NCBI RefSeq assembly: GCF_902859585.1
Contig: NZ_CADIJM010000002.1
Location: 558,001-622,000, forward strand
Direction: 5' to 3'
DNA: 64,000 nt
From: Achromobacter animicus
Lineage (GTDB): Bacteria; Pseudomonadota; Gammaproteobacteria; Burkholderiales; Burkholderiaceae_B
The translations under genes were made by a program, and so were the position numbers. Shown in pieces: positions 8,167 through 17,776 of this stretch. Positions within the stretch are counted from its first letter, which is position 1; each line of letters opens with the position of its first letter. The notes under the pieces were generated by a model. The model was not told the DNA's origin and made no database searches. It saw only the letters and a program-made list of their open reading frames with translations.

Positions 8167-9582
8167 ATGGTTGACGTCTTGGTGATTGGTGGGGGCAATG
8201 CGGCGCTGTGCGCGGCCCTGATGGCGCGCGAAGCCGGCGCCAGCGTGCTGCTGCTGGAAGCGGCGCCAAAGGAATGGCGCGGCGGAAACTCGCAGCACAC
8301 GCGCAATCTGCGCTGCATGCACGATGCGCCGCAGGACGTGCTGATCGACGCGTATCCCGAAGAGGAATACTGGCAGGACCTGCTCAAGGTGACGGGAGGG
8401 CTGACCAACGAACACCTGGCGCGGCTGGTCATCCGCGAGTCCTCCACCTGTCGCGACTGGATGCGCCGCCACGGCGTGAACTTCCAGCCGCCGCTGTCGG
8501 GCGCGCTGCACGTGGCGCGCACCAATGCGTTCTTCATGGGTGGCGGCAAGGCGCTGGTGAACGCCTATTACCGCAGCGCCGAAGCGCTGGGTGTGCAGAT
8601 CCGCTACAACGCGCCGGTCGATTCGCTGGACCTGGACAACGGCCGCTTCGTGGCCGCGCGCATTGGCGACGAGCGCATCGAGGCCCGCGCCTGTGTGCTG
8701 GCCGCAGGGGGCTTCGAGTCCAACCGCGAATGGCTGCGCGAAGCCTGGGGTCAGAACGAGCGCGGCGAATGGCCGGCCGACAACTTTTTGATCCGCGGCA
8801 CGCGCTTCAACATGGGCGTGCTGCTGAAATTCATGCTGGATGCCGGCGCGGACGGCATCGGCGACCCCTCCCAATCGCATTGCGTGGCCATCGACGCCCG
8901 CGCGCCGCTCTACGACGGCGGCATCTGCACGCGCATCGATTGCGTGTCGCTGGGCGTGGTCGTCAACCGCGACGCCGAGCGCTTCTACGACGAGGGCGAG
9001 GACTTCTGGCCCAAGCGCTACGCCATCTGGGGGCGTCTGACCGCCATGCAGCCGGGCCAGATCGCGTATTCCATCATCGACGCCAAGGCGATCGGCCGCT
9101 TCATGCCGCCGGTGTTTCCGGGCGTGAAGGCCGATACGTTGCCCGAACTGGCGGAGAAGCTGGGGCTGGATGCGGCCACCTTCGAGAAGACGGTCGGGGA
9201 CTACAACGCGGCCTGCCGTGTGGGCAAGTTCGACCACACCGCGCTGGACGACTGCCATACCGAAGGCCTGACGCCCGCCAAGACGCACTGGGCGCGGCCC
9301 ATCGACACCGCGCCGTTCTACGGCTATGCGCTGCGTCCCGGCATCACCTTTACCTATCTGGGCCTGAAGGTGGACGACACCGCCGCGGTCCGTTTCAACG
9401 ACCAGCCCAGCGACAACCTTTTTGTCGCGGGCGAAATGATGGCCGGCAACGTGCTGGGCAAGGGATACACGGCAGGCGTGGGCATGTCCATCGGCACGGC
9501 CTTCGGCCGCATTGCCGGCACCCGCGCCGCTGCCGCGGCGCTTGGCCAGAACCCTGCGGGAGCACACCGTGAAGCAGCTTGA
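8167..9582 (+). CDS. tcuA: FAD-dependent tricarballylate dehydrogenase TcuA
   Basis: The 471-residue protein opens with the FAD Rossmann motif [20 protein letters not shown] and carries the flavocytochrome c / fumarate-reductase-type FAD-binding fold, with [14 protein letters not shown] near residue 40 and a C-terminal [20 protein letters not shown], where the FAD pyrophosphate is bound. These features and the directly following TcuB identify it as TcuA, which oxidises tricarballylate to cis-aconitate. The ATG at 8167 is used; an ATG five bases earlier is out of frame. The 3' end overlaps the likely GTG start of tcuB by 14 bases, consistent with translational coupling. Confidence 0.92.
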   Translation: MVDVLVIGGGNAALCAALMAREAGASVLLLEAAPKEWRGGNSQHTRNLRCMHDAPQDVLIDAYPEEEYWQDLLKVTGGLTNEHLARLVIRESSTCRDWMRRHGVNFQPPLSGALHVARTNAFFMGGGKALVNAYYRSAEALGVQIRYNAPVDSLDLDNGRFVAARIGDERIEARACVLAAGGFESNREWLREAWGQNERGEWPADNFLIRGTRFNMGVLLKFMLDAGADGIGDPSQSHCVAIDARAPLYDGGICTRIDCVSLGVVVNRDAERFYDEGEDFWPKRYAIWGRLTAMQPGQIAYSIIDAKAIGRFMPPVFPGVKADTLPELAEKLGLDAATFEKTVGDYNAACRVGKFDHTALDDCHTEGLTPAKTHWARPIDTAPFYGYALRPGITFTYLGLKVDDTAAVRFNDQPSDNLFVAGEMMAGNVLGKGYTAGVGMSIGTAFGRIAGTRAAAAALGQNPAGAHREAA

Positions 9583-10804
9583 AGCCCTGGCCCGCGAGGC
9601 GCAGTCCTTTTCCACCAGCCAGTCCGGACCTATCCCGACTCCCGCGCCCACCGAGCAGCCCGTGCATTTTCATGCAAGGGGCGCCAAGCCGCTGACGGAA
9701 TCGCTGACCGATGACGAGACCGAAGTGGCGCGCGTCATGCAGATCTGCAACGCCTGCCGCTACTGCGAAGGCTTCTGCGCGGTGTTTCCCGCCATGACGC
9801 GCCGCCTGGAATTCGGCAAGGCCGACCTGAACTACCTGGCCAACCTGTGCCATAACTGCGGCGCCTGTCTGCACGCGTGCCAGTACGCGCCGCCGCACGA
9901 GTTCGCCGTCAACGTGCCGCAGGCCATGGCCAAGGTGCGGATGCAGACCTACACCGACTATGCGTGGCCCGCGGCGCTGGGCACGCTGTACAAGCGCAAT
10001 GGCCTCGCGCTGTCGCTGGCCACGGCCGCCGGACTGGCGCTGTTCCTGGTGCTGGCGGTGGTGATGGCGGGCGGCCTGTTCCACGAGCCGATGGCAGGCA
10101 ATTTCTACGCCGTGTTCCCGCACAACACGCTGGCGCTGATGTTTGGCGTGGTGTTCGGCTTTTCGATGCTGGCGCTGGCGGTGGGCGTGACGCGGTTCTG
10201 GCGCAACGTCAGCCCGGGGGCGGCCTCCGGCCCAGCGGTGGCCGAGGCGGCGCACGACGCGCTGCGCCTGCGCTATCTGGACGGCGGCCACGGCAAGGGT
10301 TGCAACAACGCCGACGACGCCTTCACGCTGTGGCGCCGGCGGTTTCACCACTTCACGTTCTACGGCTTCATGCTGTGTTTCGCAGCCACCTGTGTCGCCA
10401 CGCTTTACCACTATCTGCTGGACCAGCAGGCGCCATATCCGATCCTGAGCGCGCCGGTGCTGCTGGGCACCGCGGGCGGCATCGGCCTCTTGATCGGGCC
10501 AGCCGGCTTGCTGTGGCTGAATGTCAAGCGCCATCCCCTGCAGGGCGACGCGGCGCAGAAACCGATGGACCGGGGCTTCATCGTGCTGTTGTTCCTGACC
10601 AGCGCGACGGGCCTGGCGCTCTTGGCCGGCCGCGACGGCAGCGCGATGGCGCTGCTGCTGGCGATCCATCTTGGCGTCGTGATGGCGTTGTTCCTGACCT
10701 TGCCCTACGGCAAGTTCGCCCATGGCATCTACCGCTCGGCCGCGCTCTTGAAGTGGTCCATCGAAAAACGCCAGCCCAACAAGCTGCAGCTCGGTTCGGA
10801 CTGA
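9569..10804 (+). CDS. tcuB: Tricarballylate utilization protein TcuB (Fe-S, membrane electron carrier)
   Basis: I place the start at the GTG at 9569, preceded by GGGAG at 7-8 bases, giving 411 residues; a possible start at 9512 would add 19 residues lying wholly inside tcuA. Two four-cysteine clusters are visible, [11 protein letters not shown] (Cys60, 63, 66, 70) and [11 protein letters not shown] (Cys94, 97, 100, 104), followed by about six membrane segments from residue 150. TcuB reoxidises the FADH2 of TcuA and passes electrons through Fe-S clusters and heme into the quinone pool. Conserved membrane histidines such as [10 protein letters not shown] are candidate heme ligands. The order LysR-tcuA-tcuB matches known loci. 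Confidence 0.92.
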   Translation: MKQLEALAREAQSFSTSQSGPIPTPAPTEQPVHFHARGAKPLTESLTDDETEVARVMQICNACRYCEGFCAVFPAMTRRLEFGKADLNYLANLCHNCGACLHACQYAPPHEFAVNVPQAMAKVRMQTYTDYAWPAALGTLYKRNGLALSLATAAGLALFLVLAVVMAGGLFHEPMAGNFYAVFPHNTLALMFGVVFGFSMLALAVGVTRFWRNVSPGAASGPAVAEAAHDALRLRYLDGGHGKGCNNADDAFTLWRRRFHHFTFYGFMLCFAATCVATLYHYLLDQQAPYPILSAPVLLGTAGGIGLLIGPAGLLWLNVKRHPLQGDAAQKPMDRGFIVLLFLTSATGLALLAGRDGSAMALLLAIHLGVVMALFLTLPYGKFAHGIYRSAALLKWSIEKRQPNKLQLGSD

Positions 10805-10878
10805 CCGGACCGGCCTTATCGCCGGCCTGACAGCGCCCGCTCGAGGTGCTGCAGCCGGCCACAACCCTGGAGACTCCC

Positions 10879-11856
10879 ATGTTCCGCACTCGTTTGCTGG
10901 CGCGCTGCGCGCTGGCCGCCTGTCTGAGCCCGGCCCTGCCGGCGGCGCACGCCCAGACCTTTCCCGTCAAGCCGATCACGTTGGCCGTCCCGCATTCTGC
11001 GGGCGGCACGTCCGACATCCTGGCCCGCACCGTTGCGGCCGAAGCCGCCAAGACGCTCGGCCAGACGATCGTGATCGACAACAAGGGCGGCGCCAACGGC
11101 ACCATCGCCGCCAAGCAGGTGGCTTCGGCCGCGCCGGACGGCTACACGCTGCTGCTGGCCACCGCCAGCACGCACGGCATCAACCCGTCGCTGTACTCGC
11201 GCATTTCGTACGACGCGGTCAAGGACTTCACGCCGGTCACGCTGCTGGCCACCGTGCCCAACGTGCTGGTCGTCGGCCCCAACGTCAAGGCCAAGAATGT
11301 GCAGGAGCTGATCGCGTTCATCCGTTCGCAGGGCGACAAGACCAACATGGGCTCGGCGGGCGCCGGCACGCCGGGGCACCTGGCGGGCGAGATGTTCAAG
11401 AGCGAAGCGAAGCTGGAATTCACGCACGTGCCGTACAAGGGCGGCAGCCCCGCGATCACGGACCTGATCGGCGGCCAGATCGACTTCATGTTCACCACCA
11501 TTCCGGGCGTCCTGCCACACGTTAAGGCGGGCACGCTGCGCGCATTGGCCGTGACGTCGCCTGAGCGTTCGTCCGCGATGCCGGACGTGCCGACGATGGC
11601 CGAATCCGGCTTGCCCGGCTTTCAGGCGGTGTCCTGGCACGGCATCGTCGCGCCGGCCGGTACGCCGGACGCGGTGGTGGCCAAGCTGAATCAGGCGTTG
11701 ACCGGCGCGCTGGCCTCGCCCGAGGTCAAGCAGCGCCTGCTGGAAGAGGGCGCGCGCGCCTCCAGCGTGAACACCGCCGAATTCGGCAAGTTCATCCAGA
11801 CCGAGATCGCGGCGTGGGCGAAGGCGGTCAAGGACTCTGGCGCCACGGCGAATTGA
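10879..11856 (+). CDS. Bug/TctC-family tripartite tricarboxylate transporter receptor
   Basis: The ATG at 10879 (GGAG about 8 bases upstream) gives 325 residues with a signal peptide MFRTRLLARCALAACLSPAL ending in AHA-Q. The mature part starts FPVKPITLAVPHSAGGTSDI, the ligand-contacting loop of Bug proteins, and contains VPYKGGSPAITDLIGGQIDF, the second binding segment. Bug proteins are periplasmic receptors, typically for carboxylates, feeding TctAB-type transporters. No TctA or TctB gene lies here. It is 74 bp downstream of tcuB and takes the place that the MFS transporter TcuC has in Salmonella, so the likely ligand is tricarballylate or citrate. That ligand is an inference from position. 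Confidence 0.88.
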   Translation: MFRTRLLARCALAACLSPALPAAHAQTFPVKPITLAVPHSAGGTSDILARTVAAEAAKTLGQTIVIDNKGGANGTIAAKQVASAAPDGYTLLLATASTHGINPSLYSRISYDAVKDFTPVTLLATVPNVLVVGPNVKAKNVQELIAFIRSQGDKTNMGSAGAGTPGHLAGEMFKSEAKLEFTHVPYKGGSPAITDLIGGQIDFMFTTIPGVLPHVKAGTLRALAVTSPERSSAMPDVPTMAESGLPGFQAVSWHGIVAPAGTPDAVVAKLNQALTGALASPEVKQRLLEEGARASSVNTAEFGKFIQTEIAAWAKAVKDSGATAN

Positions 11857-11972
11857 GGCGGCAGGCGGTCGCGCGGCTTCTTTCAGCCTTTGAGGATTTC
11901 TGAAGACCGACGGGATTTGCCGGGCATCAGACGGGCGGGTGAGCGCGAATCCGCCATGCTAGGATGCCCCGC

Positions 11973-12557
11973 ATGCTGATTGCCGCCTTGCTTACCTCGC
12001 TGGCCCTGACCTCGGGCCCTGCCATTGAATACGACCTTTCGTGCTTCTTTGCGGACAAGGAAGCGGAAGGCTCCCTCGAACACGTCCAGCACTGCGCCCG
12101 AACCACAAACGGTGGCGTCGAGTTCCGTCCCGCCGTCATGGCGCGCATGGATTTCAGCAAGGATGGCCTGTCACCCGCAACGGCCAACGGCTCGTGGCAC
12201 TGGGTGCGGCCCGACGGACGCGCCGTCGCCGTGGTCACGTTCGATAACGGCGCCGACGATTTCGAGGAAGGCCTGACGCGCGGACCGTGGGCGGGCGGCA
12301 TGGCCTACTACGACAGGCAACTCAACCGCGTGCTGGCCACGCCTTACGACTGGGTCGACCGCTTCGAGGGCGGTCTCGCCGCGGTGTGCAAGGGTTGCCG
12401 CATCGAACGCACGCGCGACGGCGAACACAGTTATGTCACGGGCGGAGAATGGGGCGCCATCGACCGCGAAGGGCGGCTGGCGCTGCCCATGCGGCCGGAT
12501 GCGATGTCGTTGCGGGCAGAGATGGAGGCGGCGCGCGGGGCGCCTCACCCGCAATAA
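11973..12557 (+). CDS. Exported protein of unknown function
   Basis: I use the ATG at 11973 because AGGA lies eight bases upstream; the other candidate start at 11964 overlaps that site. The 194-residue product has a short signal-like N terminus (MLIAALLTSLALTSGPAIE) and then an acidic/aromatic domain with WG-repeat-like phrases (GSWHWVRPDGRAVAVVTF, GEWGAIDREGRLALPM). Four cysteines (one in LSCFFADK, one in QHCARTT, two in VCKGCRIE) could form disulfides in the periplasm. I recognise no named family. It follows the Bug gene by 116 bp and is convergent with the EamA permease. Confidence 0.65.
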   Translation: MLIAALLTSLALTSGPAIEYDLSCFFADKEAEGSLEHVQHCARTTNGGVEFRPAVMARMDFSKDGLSPATANGSWHWVRPDGRAVAVVTFDNGADDFEEGLTRGPWAGGMAYYDRQLNRVLATPYDWVDRFEGGLAAVCKGCRIERTRDGEHSYVTGGEWGAIDREGRLALPMRPDAMSLRAEMEAARGAPHPQ

Positions 12558-12600
12558 ATCTGCCGTACAGGGTGGGGGCCGCGCGTTACAAATATGAGGC

Positions 12601-13482
12601 TCAGCGCGCGGCCCGCGGCGCTACCGCTGGCACCGTTTGACGTTGCGCGCGCTGGCTCAGCCAGACGCTGCCCACCACCACCCCCATGCCTGCCAATTGC
12701 AGCGGCGACAGGCTTTGGCCCAGGATCGCCCACCCCAGCACCGTGGCGGACAGCGGACTCAGAAAGCCCAGCGACGACACCGCAGCGGGTTCCAGCCGCG
12801 CCACCCCGCGGAACCACAGCACATAGGTCAGCGCCGCGCCGATCAGTCCCAGCCAAGCCAGGCCCATGACATTGACCAGCGTGAACGTCGGCAGCGGCGC
12901 CTCGGCCAGCAGCGCTGCGGGCACGAGCAGGATGCCGCCCGCCGTCAATTGCCACGACGTGAAGGTCAGCGCCGACACGGGCGGTTGCCACCGGCGGCTC
13001 AGCACGGTGCCCAGCGCCATGGATGCCGCGCTGCCCAACCCGGCTGCAACGCCGACGGGGTCCAGCGCCGCCTTGGGCGTCAGCACCAGCAGCGCCACGC
13101 CAGCCAGGCCCGTCAACGCCGCCACCACGGACAGCCCGCGCACCGGAGCGCCCAGCAGCAGCCGGGCCAGTGCGATCACGACCAATGGCTGGATCGCACC
13201 GAGCGTGGCCGCCACCCCGCCCGGCAGGCGGTAGGCGGCGACGAACAGCAACGCCCAGAACACCGAAAAATTCAGCGCCCCAAGGATGAACACGCGCAGC
13301 CACCAGATGCCGTGCGGCAGCGCACGGACCCACAACATCAGCAGGATGCCCGCGGGCAGGGAGCGCAGCATGGCGACCGTCAGCGGATAGCCCGGCGGCA
13401 GCATCAGCGTGGTGACGACGTAGGTGCTGCCCCAGATCGTGGGGGCGAGCGCGGTCAGGAGGAGGTCGGTGTTGCGGGACAT
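12601..13482 (-). CDS. EamA/DMT-superfamily permease
   Basis: The 293-residue protein is the usual length for two fused EamA domains with ten transmembrane helices. The first repeat begins LTALAPTIWGSTYVVTTLML and the second starts near residue 145 (GVAAGLGSAASMALGTVLSR). The C-terminal end after the last helix is basic. The family exports metabolites such as amino acids, nucleosides or drugs, and the substrate cannot be predicted. The gene is 49 bp downstream of phbB on the same strand, but there is no reason to link it to PHB metabolism. Confidence 0.9.
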   Translation of the reverse strand: MSRNTDLLLTALAPTIWGSTYVVTTLMLPPGYPLTVAMLRSLPAGILLMLWVRALPHGIWWLRVFILGALNFSVFWALLFVAAYRLPGGVAATLGAIQPLVVIALARLLLGAPVRGLSVVAALTGLAGVALLVLTPKAALDPVGVAAGLGSAASMALGTVLSRRWQPPVSALTFTSWQLTAGGILLVPAALLAEAPLPTFTLVNVMGLAWLGLIGAALTYVLWFRGVARLEPAAVSSLGFLSPLSATVLGWAILGQSLSPLQLAGMGVVVGSVWLSQRAQRQTVPAVAPRAAR

Positions 13483-13531
13483 TAATCAAAGGGAAGCGGC
13501 CGGCCAGCGCGCGCAGCGCTGGCCGCCGCCT

Positions 13532-14278
13532 TCAATACATATGCTGCCCGCCGTTCATGGCCACGTTGCTGCCTGTCATGAACCCGGCCGCGTCGCTGCA
13601 GATGAACGCGATCAGCGCGCCGATCTCATCGGGCTCGCCCAGCCGTCCCACGGGGATCTGCGGCAGGATCTTTTCCTGCATGACCTCCGGCGGCACGGCC
13701 TGCACCATGCGCGTGGCCAGATAACCGGGCGACACGGTGTTCACCGTCACGCCCTTGCGGGCGACTTCCAGCGCCAGCGATTTGGTGAAGCCGTGGATGC
13801 CCGCCTTGGAGGCCGCGTAGTTGGTCTGCCCGAATGCACCCTTGCTGCCGTTCACCGAAGAAATGTTCACGATGCGGCCCCAGCCCCGATCCGCCATCGG
13901 CCCGCAAAGCGGCTGCGTCATGTTGAACATGGAGTCCAGGTTGCTGTGCATGACCTCGGCCCAATTCTGCGCGCTCATTTTGCGCAGGCTGGCGTCGCGC
14001 GTGATGCCGGCGTTGTTGATCAGGATGTCGATCTGGCGCCCGTCTTCTTCCAATTTGCGCGCCAGCGCCTGGCAGGCGTCGAAGTCCGCCACGTTGACCT
14101 TGTACATGGCGAAGGTGCGGCCTTTGGCGGCCTCTTCCTTGATCCATTCGCGCGTGGCGGTCTCGCTGGAATGGTAGGTGACGATGACGTCGTGGCCCGC
14201 ATCGTGCAGCGCGACGGCGATGGCACGGCCCAGGCAGCCCGTCCCGCCCGTGATGAGGGCGGTTCGTTTAGCGGTCAT
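13532..14278 (-). CDS. phbB: Acetoacetyl-CoA reductase (PhbB/PhaB)
   Basis: This 248-residue short-chain dehydrogenase has the nucleotide-binding GGTGCLGRA near residue 11, NNAG at 88-91, and the catalytic Ser141-Tyr154-Lys158 set in NISSVNG and NYAASK. The internal phrases MFNMTQPLCGPMADRGWGRI, SPGYLATRMV and the C-terminal NGGQHMY are specific to PHB-pathway reductases. The enzyme reduces acetoacetyl-CoA to (R)-3-hydroxybutyryl-CoA with NADPH, the second step of polyhydroxybutyrate synthesis. It overlaps the phasin-like gene upstream by 11 bases. The polymerase phaC and thiolase phaA are not in this window. Confidence 0.95.
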   Translation of the reverse strand: MTAKRTALITGGTGCLGRAIAVALHDAGHDVIVTYHSSETATREWIKEEAAKGRTFAMYKVNVADFDACQALARKLEEDGRQIDILINNAGITRDASLRKMSAQNWAEVMHSNLDSMFNMTQPLCGPMADRGWGRIVNISSVNGSKGAFGQTNYAASKAGIHGFTKSLALEVARKGVTVNTVSPGYLATRMVQAVPPEVMQEKILPQIPVGRLGEPDEIGALIAFICSDAAGFMTGSNVAMNGGQHMY

Positions 14279-14729
14279 GACGGCCTCCCTGCTGGTGGGC
14301 GTCCTGCATGGCCGCGCAGGCGGCCGCCATCTGGTTGGTCATCGTGGACCACATCTGCGCAAAGGGCGAGTTGTCGGCGGCCGCGCTGTTGGCCTGCTTG
14401 AACCATTCGCACATCGCTTCGCCCACGCCGGCGGCCATGGTGGCCTGCTCCTGCAGCGCGGCGTGCGTGAGGGCCTGGCTGGCTTCCAATTGCGCCTGCC
14501 AGCGTTTGCGCGCGAGCTCGCCCATGGCTGGCATGACATCCTGCCAGTTGGCGGTGGGGTTCAAGGGGGAGAGGGCGGCGAGGACTTGGCCGGAGCTGTC
14601 GCCGGCCAGACGCTGGCCCATTTCCAGCCAGCGCTGCTGGCTTTCCTGCGCAAGCTGGGCCAAGCGCTGGCAGAAGGCGACGTTGGCGCCGGTCAGGCCG
14701 GCGGGCAGGGAGGCATTTGCTTTCTTCAT
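14268..14729 (-). CDS. Phasin-like PHB granule-associated protein
   Basis: Of two adjacent ATG codons I prefer the one at 14729, which sits six bases from an AAGGA ribosome site, giving 153 residues. The protein is alpha-helical, rich in Ala and Gln and without a signal peptide, with amphipathic stretches such as AQESQQRWLEMGQRLAGD and ARKRWQAQLEASQALTHAAL. These match phasins that coat polyhydroxyalkanoate granules. The assignment is supported by the 11-base overlap with phbB. Divergent phasins are hard to place by eye, so the exact subfamily is uncertain. Confidence 0.75.
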   Translation of the reverse strand: MKKANASLPAGLTGANVAFCQRLAQLAQESQQRWLEMGQRLAGDSSGQVLAALSPLNPTANWQDVMPAMGELARKRWQAQLEASQALTHAALQEQATMAAGVGEAMCEWFKQANSAAADNSPFAQMWSTMTNQMAAACAAMQDAHQQGGRHDR

Positions 14730-14965
14730 CATCCGTCCTTGTAAATGGCGTGCTAAGGGGAAACGAATACACACGAGCCTCATGCCGTCGGCAGAGGGGC
14801 TTGCCCGTCAACGATAGCCCAGCGAGCGGCGGTACGGCCAGCGTTGCGGACCCGATGCTTGCGCAAGCCGGGGGGCGCACACGCAGTTCTTGACGCAGCG
14901 CCGCACATGGTGTCCCATCGCAACGATGCAGCTGTACTAATGGCCCCCACTGCCGCGGAGACCCC

Positions 14966-16588
14966 TTGCCGACATCAGGCCTGATGGATCGTGTTCCCTC
15001 GTGGCGTTATCTGCCCGTGGCCTTGGCGCTGGTGCTGCCGGTGATCGCCTGCGTCGCCTGGACGTGGTGGCACGCGCAGAAGGAACAGCGCCTTGAAGCC
15101 GAGTCGGCCGCGCGCATCGTGCGTGTGCAGACGCAGCACGTCCTGACGCAGACGTGGACGCTGGCGGACCGGGTGGCGGCGCTGACGGCGCTGTCCTGCG
15201 ACGAAGCGCTGCCCGACCTGCAACGCTGGGGCGCACTGAACCCGTATCTGCGGTCCCTGTTCCTGGTACGCGGCGATCGCATCTATTGTTCGTCGGCTGT
15301 CGGCAAGATCGACTACCCGGTCTCGGAGTTTCGCAAGTGGGTATCCGACCTGCCGCCCGACCGCTGGCGCTTTACCGTGACCGGCACGCCGCTGGCGCCC
15401 GAACGGCCGGCGATCCTGCTGGGCCGGCCCGGCGCCGAGGGCCGCAGCGGCGTCGTGGTGGTCGACGGACGGTACGTACAGGATCTGCTGGACGCCGTGG
15501 CAAGCCTGCGCGATTACCGCATCGAACTGCAGGTAGGCGAGGGCGGGGCGTTCATTCACAACGATTTCAAGGGCGCGGCGGGGGCGTCGCGCGAGCTGGT
15601 CTACCACGAGACCACGGGCCACGATGGGCCCACACCGCTGACCATCCGCGTCAATGCGCCGGCTGAAGCCGTCGTGCAGGCGTGGCAGCAATTGATGATG
15701 ACCTACCTGCCTGCCGCCGCACTGCTTGGATTCGGCCTGGCCGTGGTCGCTTACCGCCAGCAGGCGAACCGCCGTTCCTTCAAAGAGCAGTTGCGCCGCG
15801 CGATCCGGGCTGATGAATTCAGGGTGCATTACCAACCCGTGTACGGTCATGCAACGGGCCAATGCAGCGGCGTCGAGGCGCTGCTGCGCTGGGAGCGGCC
15901 CGGGGTCGGATCCGTGCGGCCGGACGTCTTCATTGCCGCGGCCGAGGCCGATGGCATGATCGCCCCGCTGACGCGCCATCTGTTTACGCTGATCGAACGC
16001 GACATGCGCAGCTGGACCACGCCGCCGGGGTTTCACGTCGGAGTCAACATTGCCGCCGAGCATTTGTCATGCGCCGAGTTCACCACCGACGTTGAGCGCT
16101 TCGCCGCCAACATCGCCCATCGTGACCCGACCCTGGTATTGGAGATCACCGAACGCAGCCTGATCACCGATGACGGCCAGGCGCGGCGCAACATCGACGC
16201 GCTGCGTGAGCAGGGGGTGCGTGTTGCCATCGACGACTTCGGCACCGGCCACTGCTCGCTGTCGTATCTGCAGCGCTTTCCGGTGGATTACCTGAAAATC
16301 GACAAGGGCTTCGTGCATGCCATCGAACCCACCGGCGAAGACGCGCCGGTGCTGGACGTGATCATCACGCTTGCGCATCGTTTGGGCCTGGCGGTGTTGG
16401 CCGAAGGCGTTGAGACGGATCTGCAGTTCCGCTATCTCACCGGGCGCGGCGTCGCGTTCATCCAGGGCTACCTGTTTGCGCGGCCCATGCCGTCGGATCA
16501 GTTCGTGACGTGGTACGCCGGGCACGCGCCACCGAACGCACCGGTGGGCGAGCCGCAATCGCGTTCAAGTGGTCTTGGCGTTGGATGA
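14966..16588 (+). CDS. CSS-motif EAL-domain cyclic-di-GMP phosphodiesterase
   Basis: The frame likely starts at TTG 14966, which has GGAG five to six bases upstream; the first in-frame ATG (14984) has only a weak site. In 540 residues there is a membrane segment (about 14-34), a periplasmic sensor domain with the CSS motif (Cys78, CSS at 108-110), a second membrane segment (about 242-264) and a cytosolic EAL domain with EAL at 304-306. Catalytic features are intact: NIAAEHLS, LEITERSLI, DDFGTGHCSLSYL and AEGVETDLQF. The family hydrolyses c-di-GMP, and in E. coli CSS-EAL enzymes respond to periplasmic thiol redox state. The 3' end overlaps the convergent potassium channel gene by 24 bases. Confidence 0.9.
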   Translation: MPTSGLMDRVPSWRYLPVALALVLPVIACVAWTWWHAQKEQRLEAESAARIVRVQTQHVLTQTWTLADRVAALTALSCDEALPDLQRWGALNPYLRSLFLVRGDRIYCSSAVGKIDYPVSEFRKWVSDLPPDRWRFTVTGTPLAPERPAILLGRPGAEGRSGVVVVDGRYVQDLLDAVASLRDYRIELQVGEGGAFIHNDFKGAAGASRELVYHETTGHDGPTPLTIRVNAPAEAVVQAWQQLMMTYLPAAALLGFGLAVVAYRQQANRRSFKEQLRRAIRADEFRVHYQPVYGHATGQCSGVEALLRWERPGVGSVRPDVFIAAAEADGMIAPLTRHLFTLIERDMRSWTTPPGFHVGVNIAAEHLSCAEFTTDVERFAANIAHRDPTLVLEITERSLITDDGQARRNIDALREQGVRVAIDDFGTGHCSLSYLQRFPVDYLKIDKGFVHAIEPTGEDAPVLDVIITLAHRLGLAVLAEGVETDLQFRYLTGRGVAFIQGYLFARPMPSDQFVTWYAGHAPPNAPVGEPQSRSSGLGVG

Positions 16589-17776
16589 CGGCTTGGCAAA
16601 GAACAGGTCCGTGATGGCCTGGCTGTCCATGGGTTCGCCGTTGATCGCGCGCGTCAGCATTTCCGCGCCCAGCAGTTGCACCGAAAACACCAGATCGGGC
16701 TGCACCCGACGGATCTTCTCCAGATGCTTGCTGGTGTTGACCAGCGCCACCGTCTTGGCGCCGTCCGCGCCGGTCGCTTCCTTTACGGCCAGCACGATGA
16801 ATGCGTTTTCCGCGTCGTCGTCGCGCAGCGCCAGCACATAACGCGCCCGCGCGACGCCCGCCACGTGCAGCACGTCCACGCTGGAGGGATCGCCTTCGAT
16901 CAGGTCGGCGGCGGCGGGATAGTCGTGCGCCATGCCCGTTGGGACGATGACGGTGACTTCTTCGTTGCGGCTGCGCAGGCCCTGGTAGACGCTCAGCGCG
17001 AGGGGCGTCGCGCCGGCGATGATGATGTGGTTTTTTCTCATGGCCGAAGAAAACCTGCCTTTGACGAGCCGTTTCAGATTGCCGCCGATCACCGGTCCGG
17101 CGATCGCGCTGACGGAGGTGGCGAACACGGTAATGCCGAGGATGATAATCGACGCCGTGAACAGGCGCGCCGTGCCGCTATGCGGCACGATGTCGCCGTA
17201 GCCCACCGTGGACATCGAGACGATCGAGAAGTACAGCGCGGTGCCCGCGTCCAGAATCGGCGGGTTGAATTCGTTGCCCAGGTATAGCGTGCCGAACACC
17301 GCGTAGATCATCAGCGACAGCACGCTGACCAGCGCAAACAGCGACCCGGCCGTCACGCTGGCGCGGTCAAAGCGCCGCCAGTACGCCACCAGCGCAATCA
17401 CCAGGACCAGCGTGTAGATGCCCAGCCCCGCGCGGCCCCCGTCGCCCAGGATGGCGAACGTGCCGATACCGATCAGCAGCACCAGCGAGAACGCCCACGC
17501 GATGCGCGCCTTCAGGATCAAGCCCAGCGCAATCACCTGCAAACCGACGCCGAGCACCAGGCGTGGAATCTCCAGCAGACCGACCACGCGCATGATCTCG
17601 TGCCAGTTGTCCAGCGCGAGCCAGAACGAATACTCGCGGGCACGGACTTCGCGCAGCACCGGGTGCATGAACGCGTATCCGTCCAGCGCCACCAGGATGG
17701 CAAGGCACCAGTTTGGCGGGAAAAACGCCAGTATCTTGCGGAGGCGATGGCGCAGGGATGGCTGGGGCAGGGGCAT
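16565..17776 (-). CDS. kch: Kch-like voltage-gated potassium channel with RCK domain
   Basis: The 403-residue protein has five to six membrane segments in the first 235 residues, a pore helix and the potassium selectivity filter TVGYGD (190-195), and then a cytosolic TrkA-N/RCK-type Rossmann domain starting KNHIIIAGATPLALSVYQG near residue 245. The glycine-rich loop of the Rossmann fold is degenerate (AGATPLA), as in E. coli Kch. The length and order match the Kch channel of enterobacteria. It converges on the EAL gene with a 24-base overlap and begins a 391-bp intergenic region upstream. Confidence 0.88.
   Translation of the reverse strand: MPLPQPSLRHRLRKILAFFPPNWCLAILVALDGYAFMHPVLREVRAREYSFWLALDNWHEIMRVVGLLEIPRLVLGVGLQVIALGLILKARIAWAFSLVLLIGIGTFAILGDGGRAGLGIYTLVLVIALVAYWRRFDRASVTAGSLFALVSVLSLMIYAVFGTLYLGNEFNPPILDAGTALYFSIVSMSTVGYGDIVPHSGTARLFTASIIILGITVFATSVSAIAGPVIGGNLKRLVKGRFSSAMRKNHIIIAGATPLALSVYQGLRSRNEEVTVIVPTGMAHDYPAAADLIEGDPSSVDVLHVAGVARARYVLALRDDDAENAFIVLAVKEATGADGAKTVALVNTSKHLEKIRRVQPDLVFSVQLLGAEMLTRAINGEPMDSQAITDLFFAKPSSNAKTT

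Noticed and set aside
12545-13489. Alternative frames overlapping the EamA permease
   Set aside because: Only the frame at 12601-13482 gives ten clean membrane helices.
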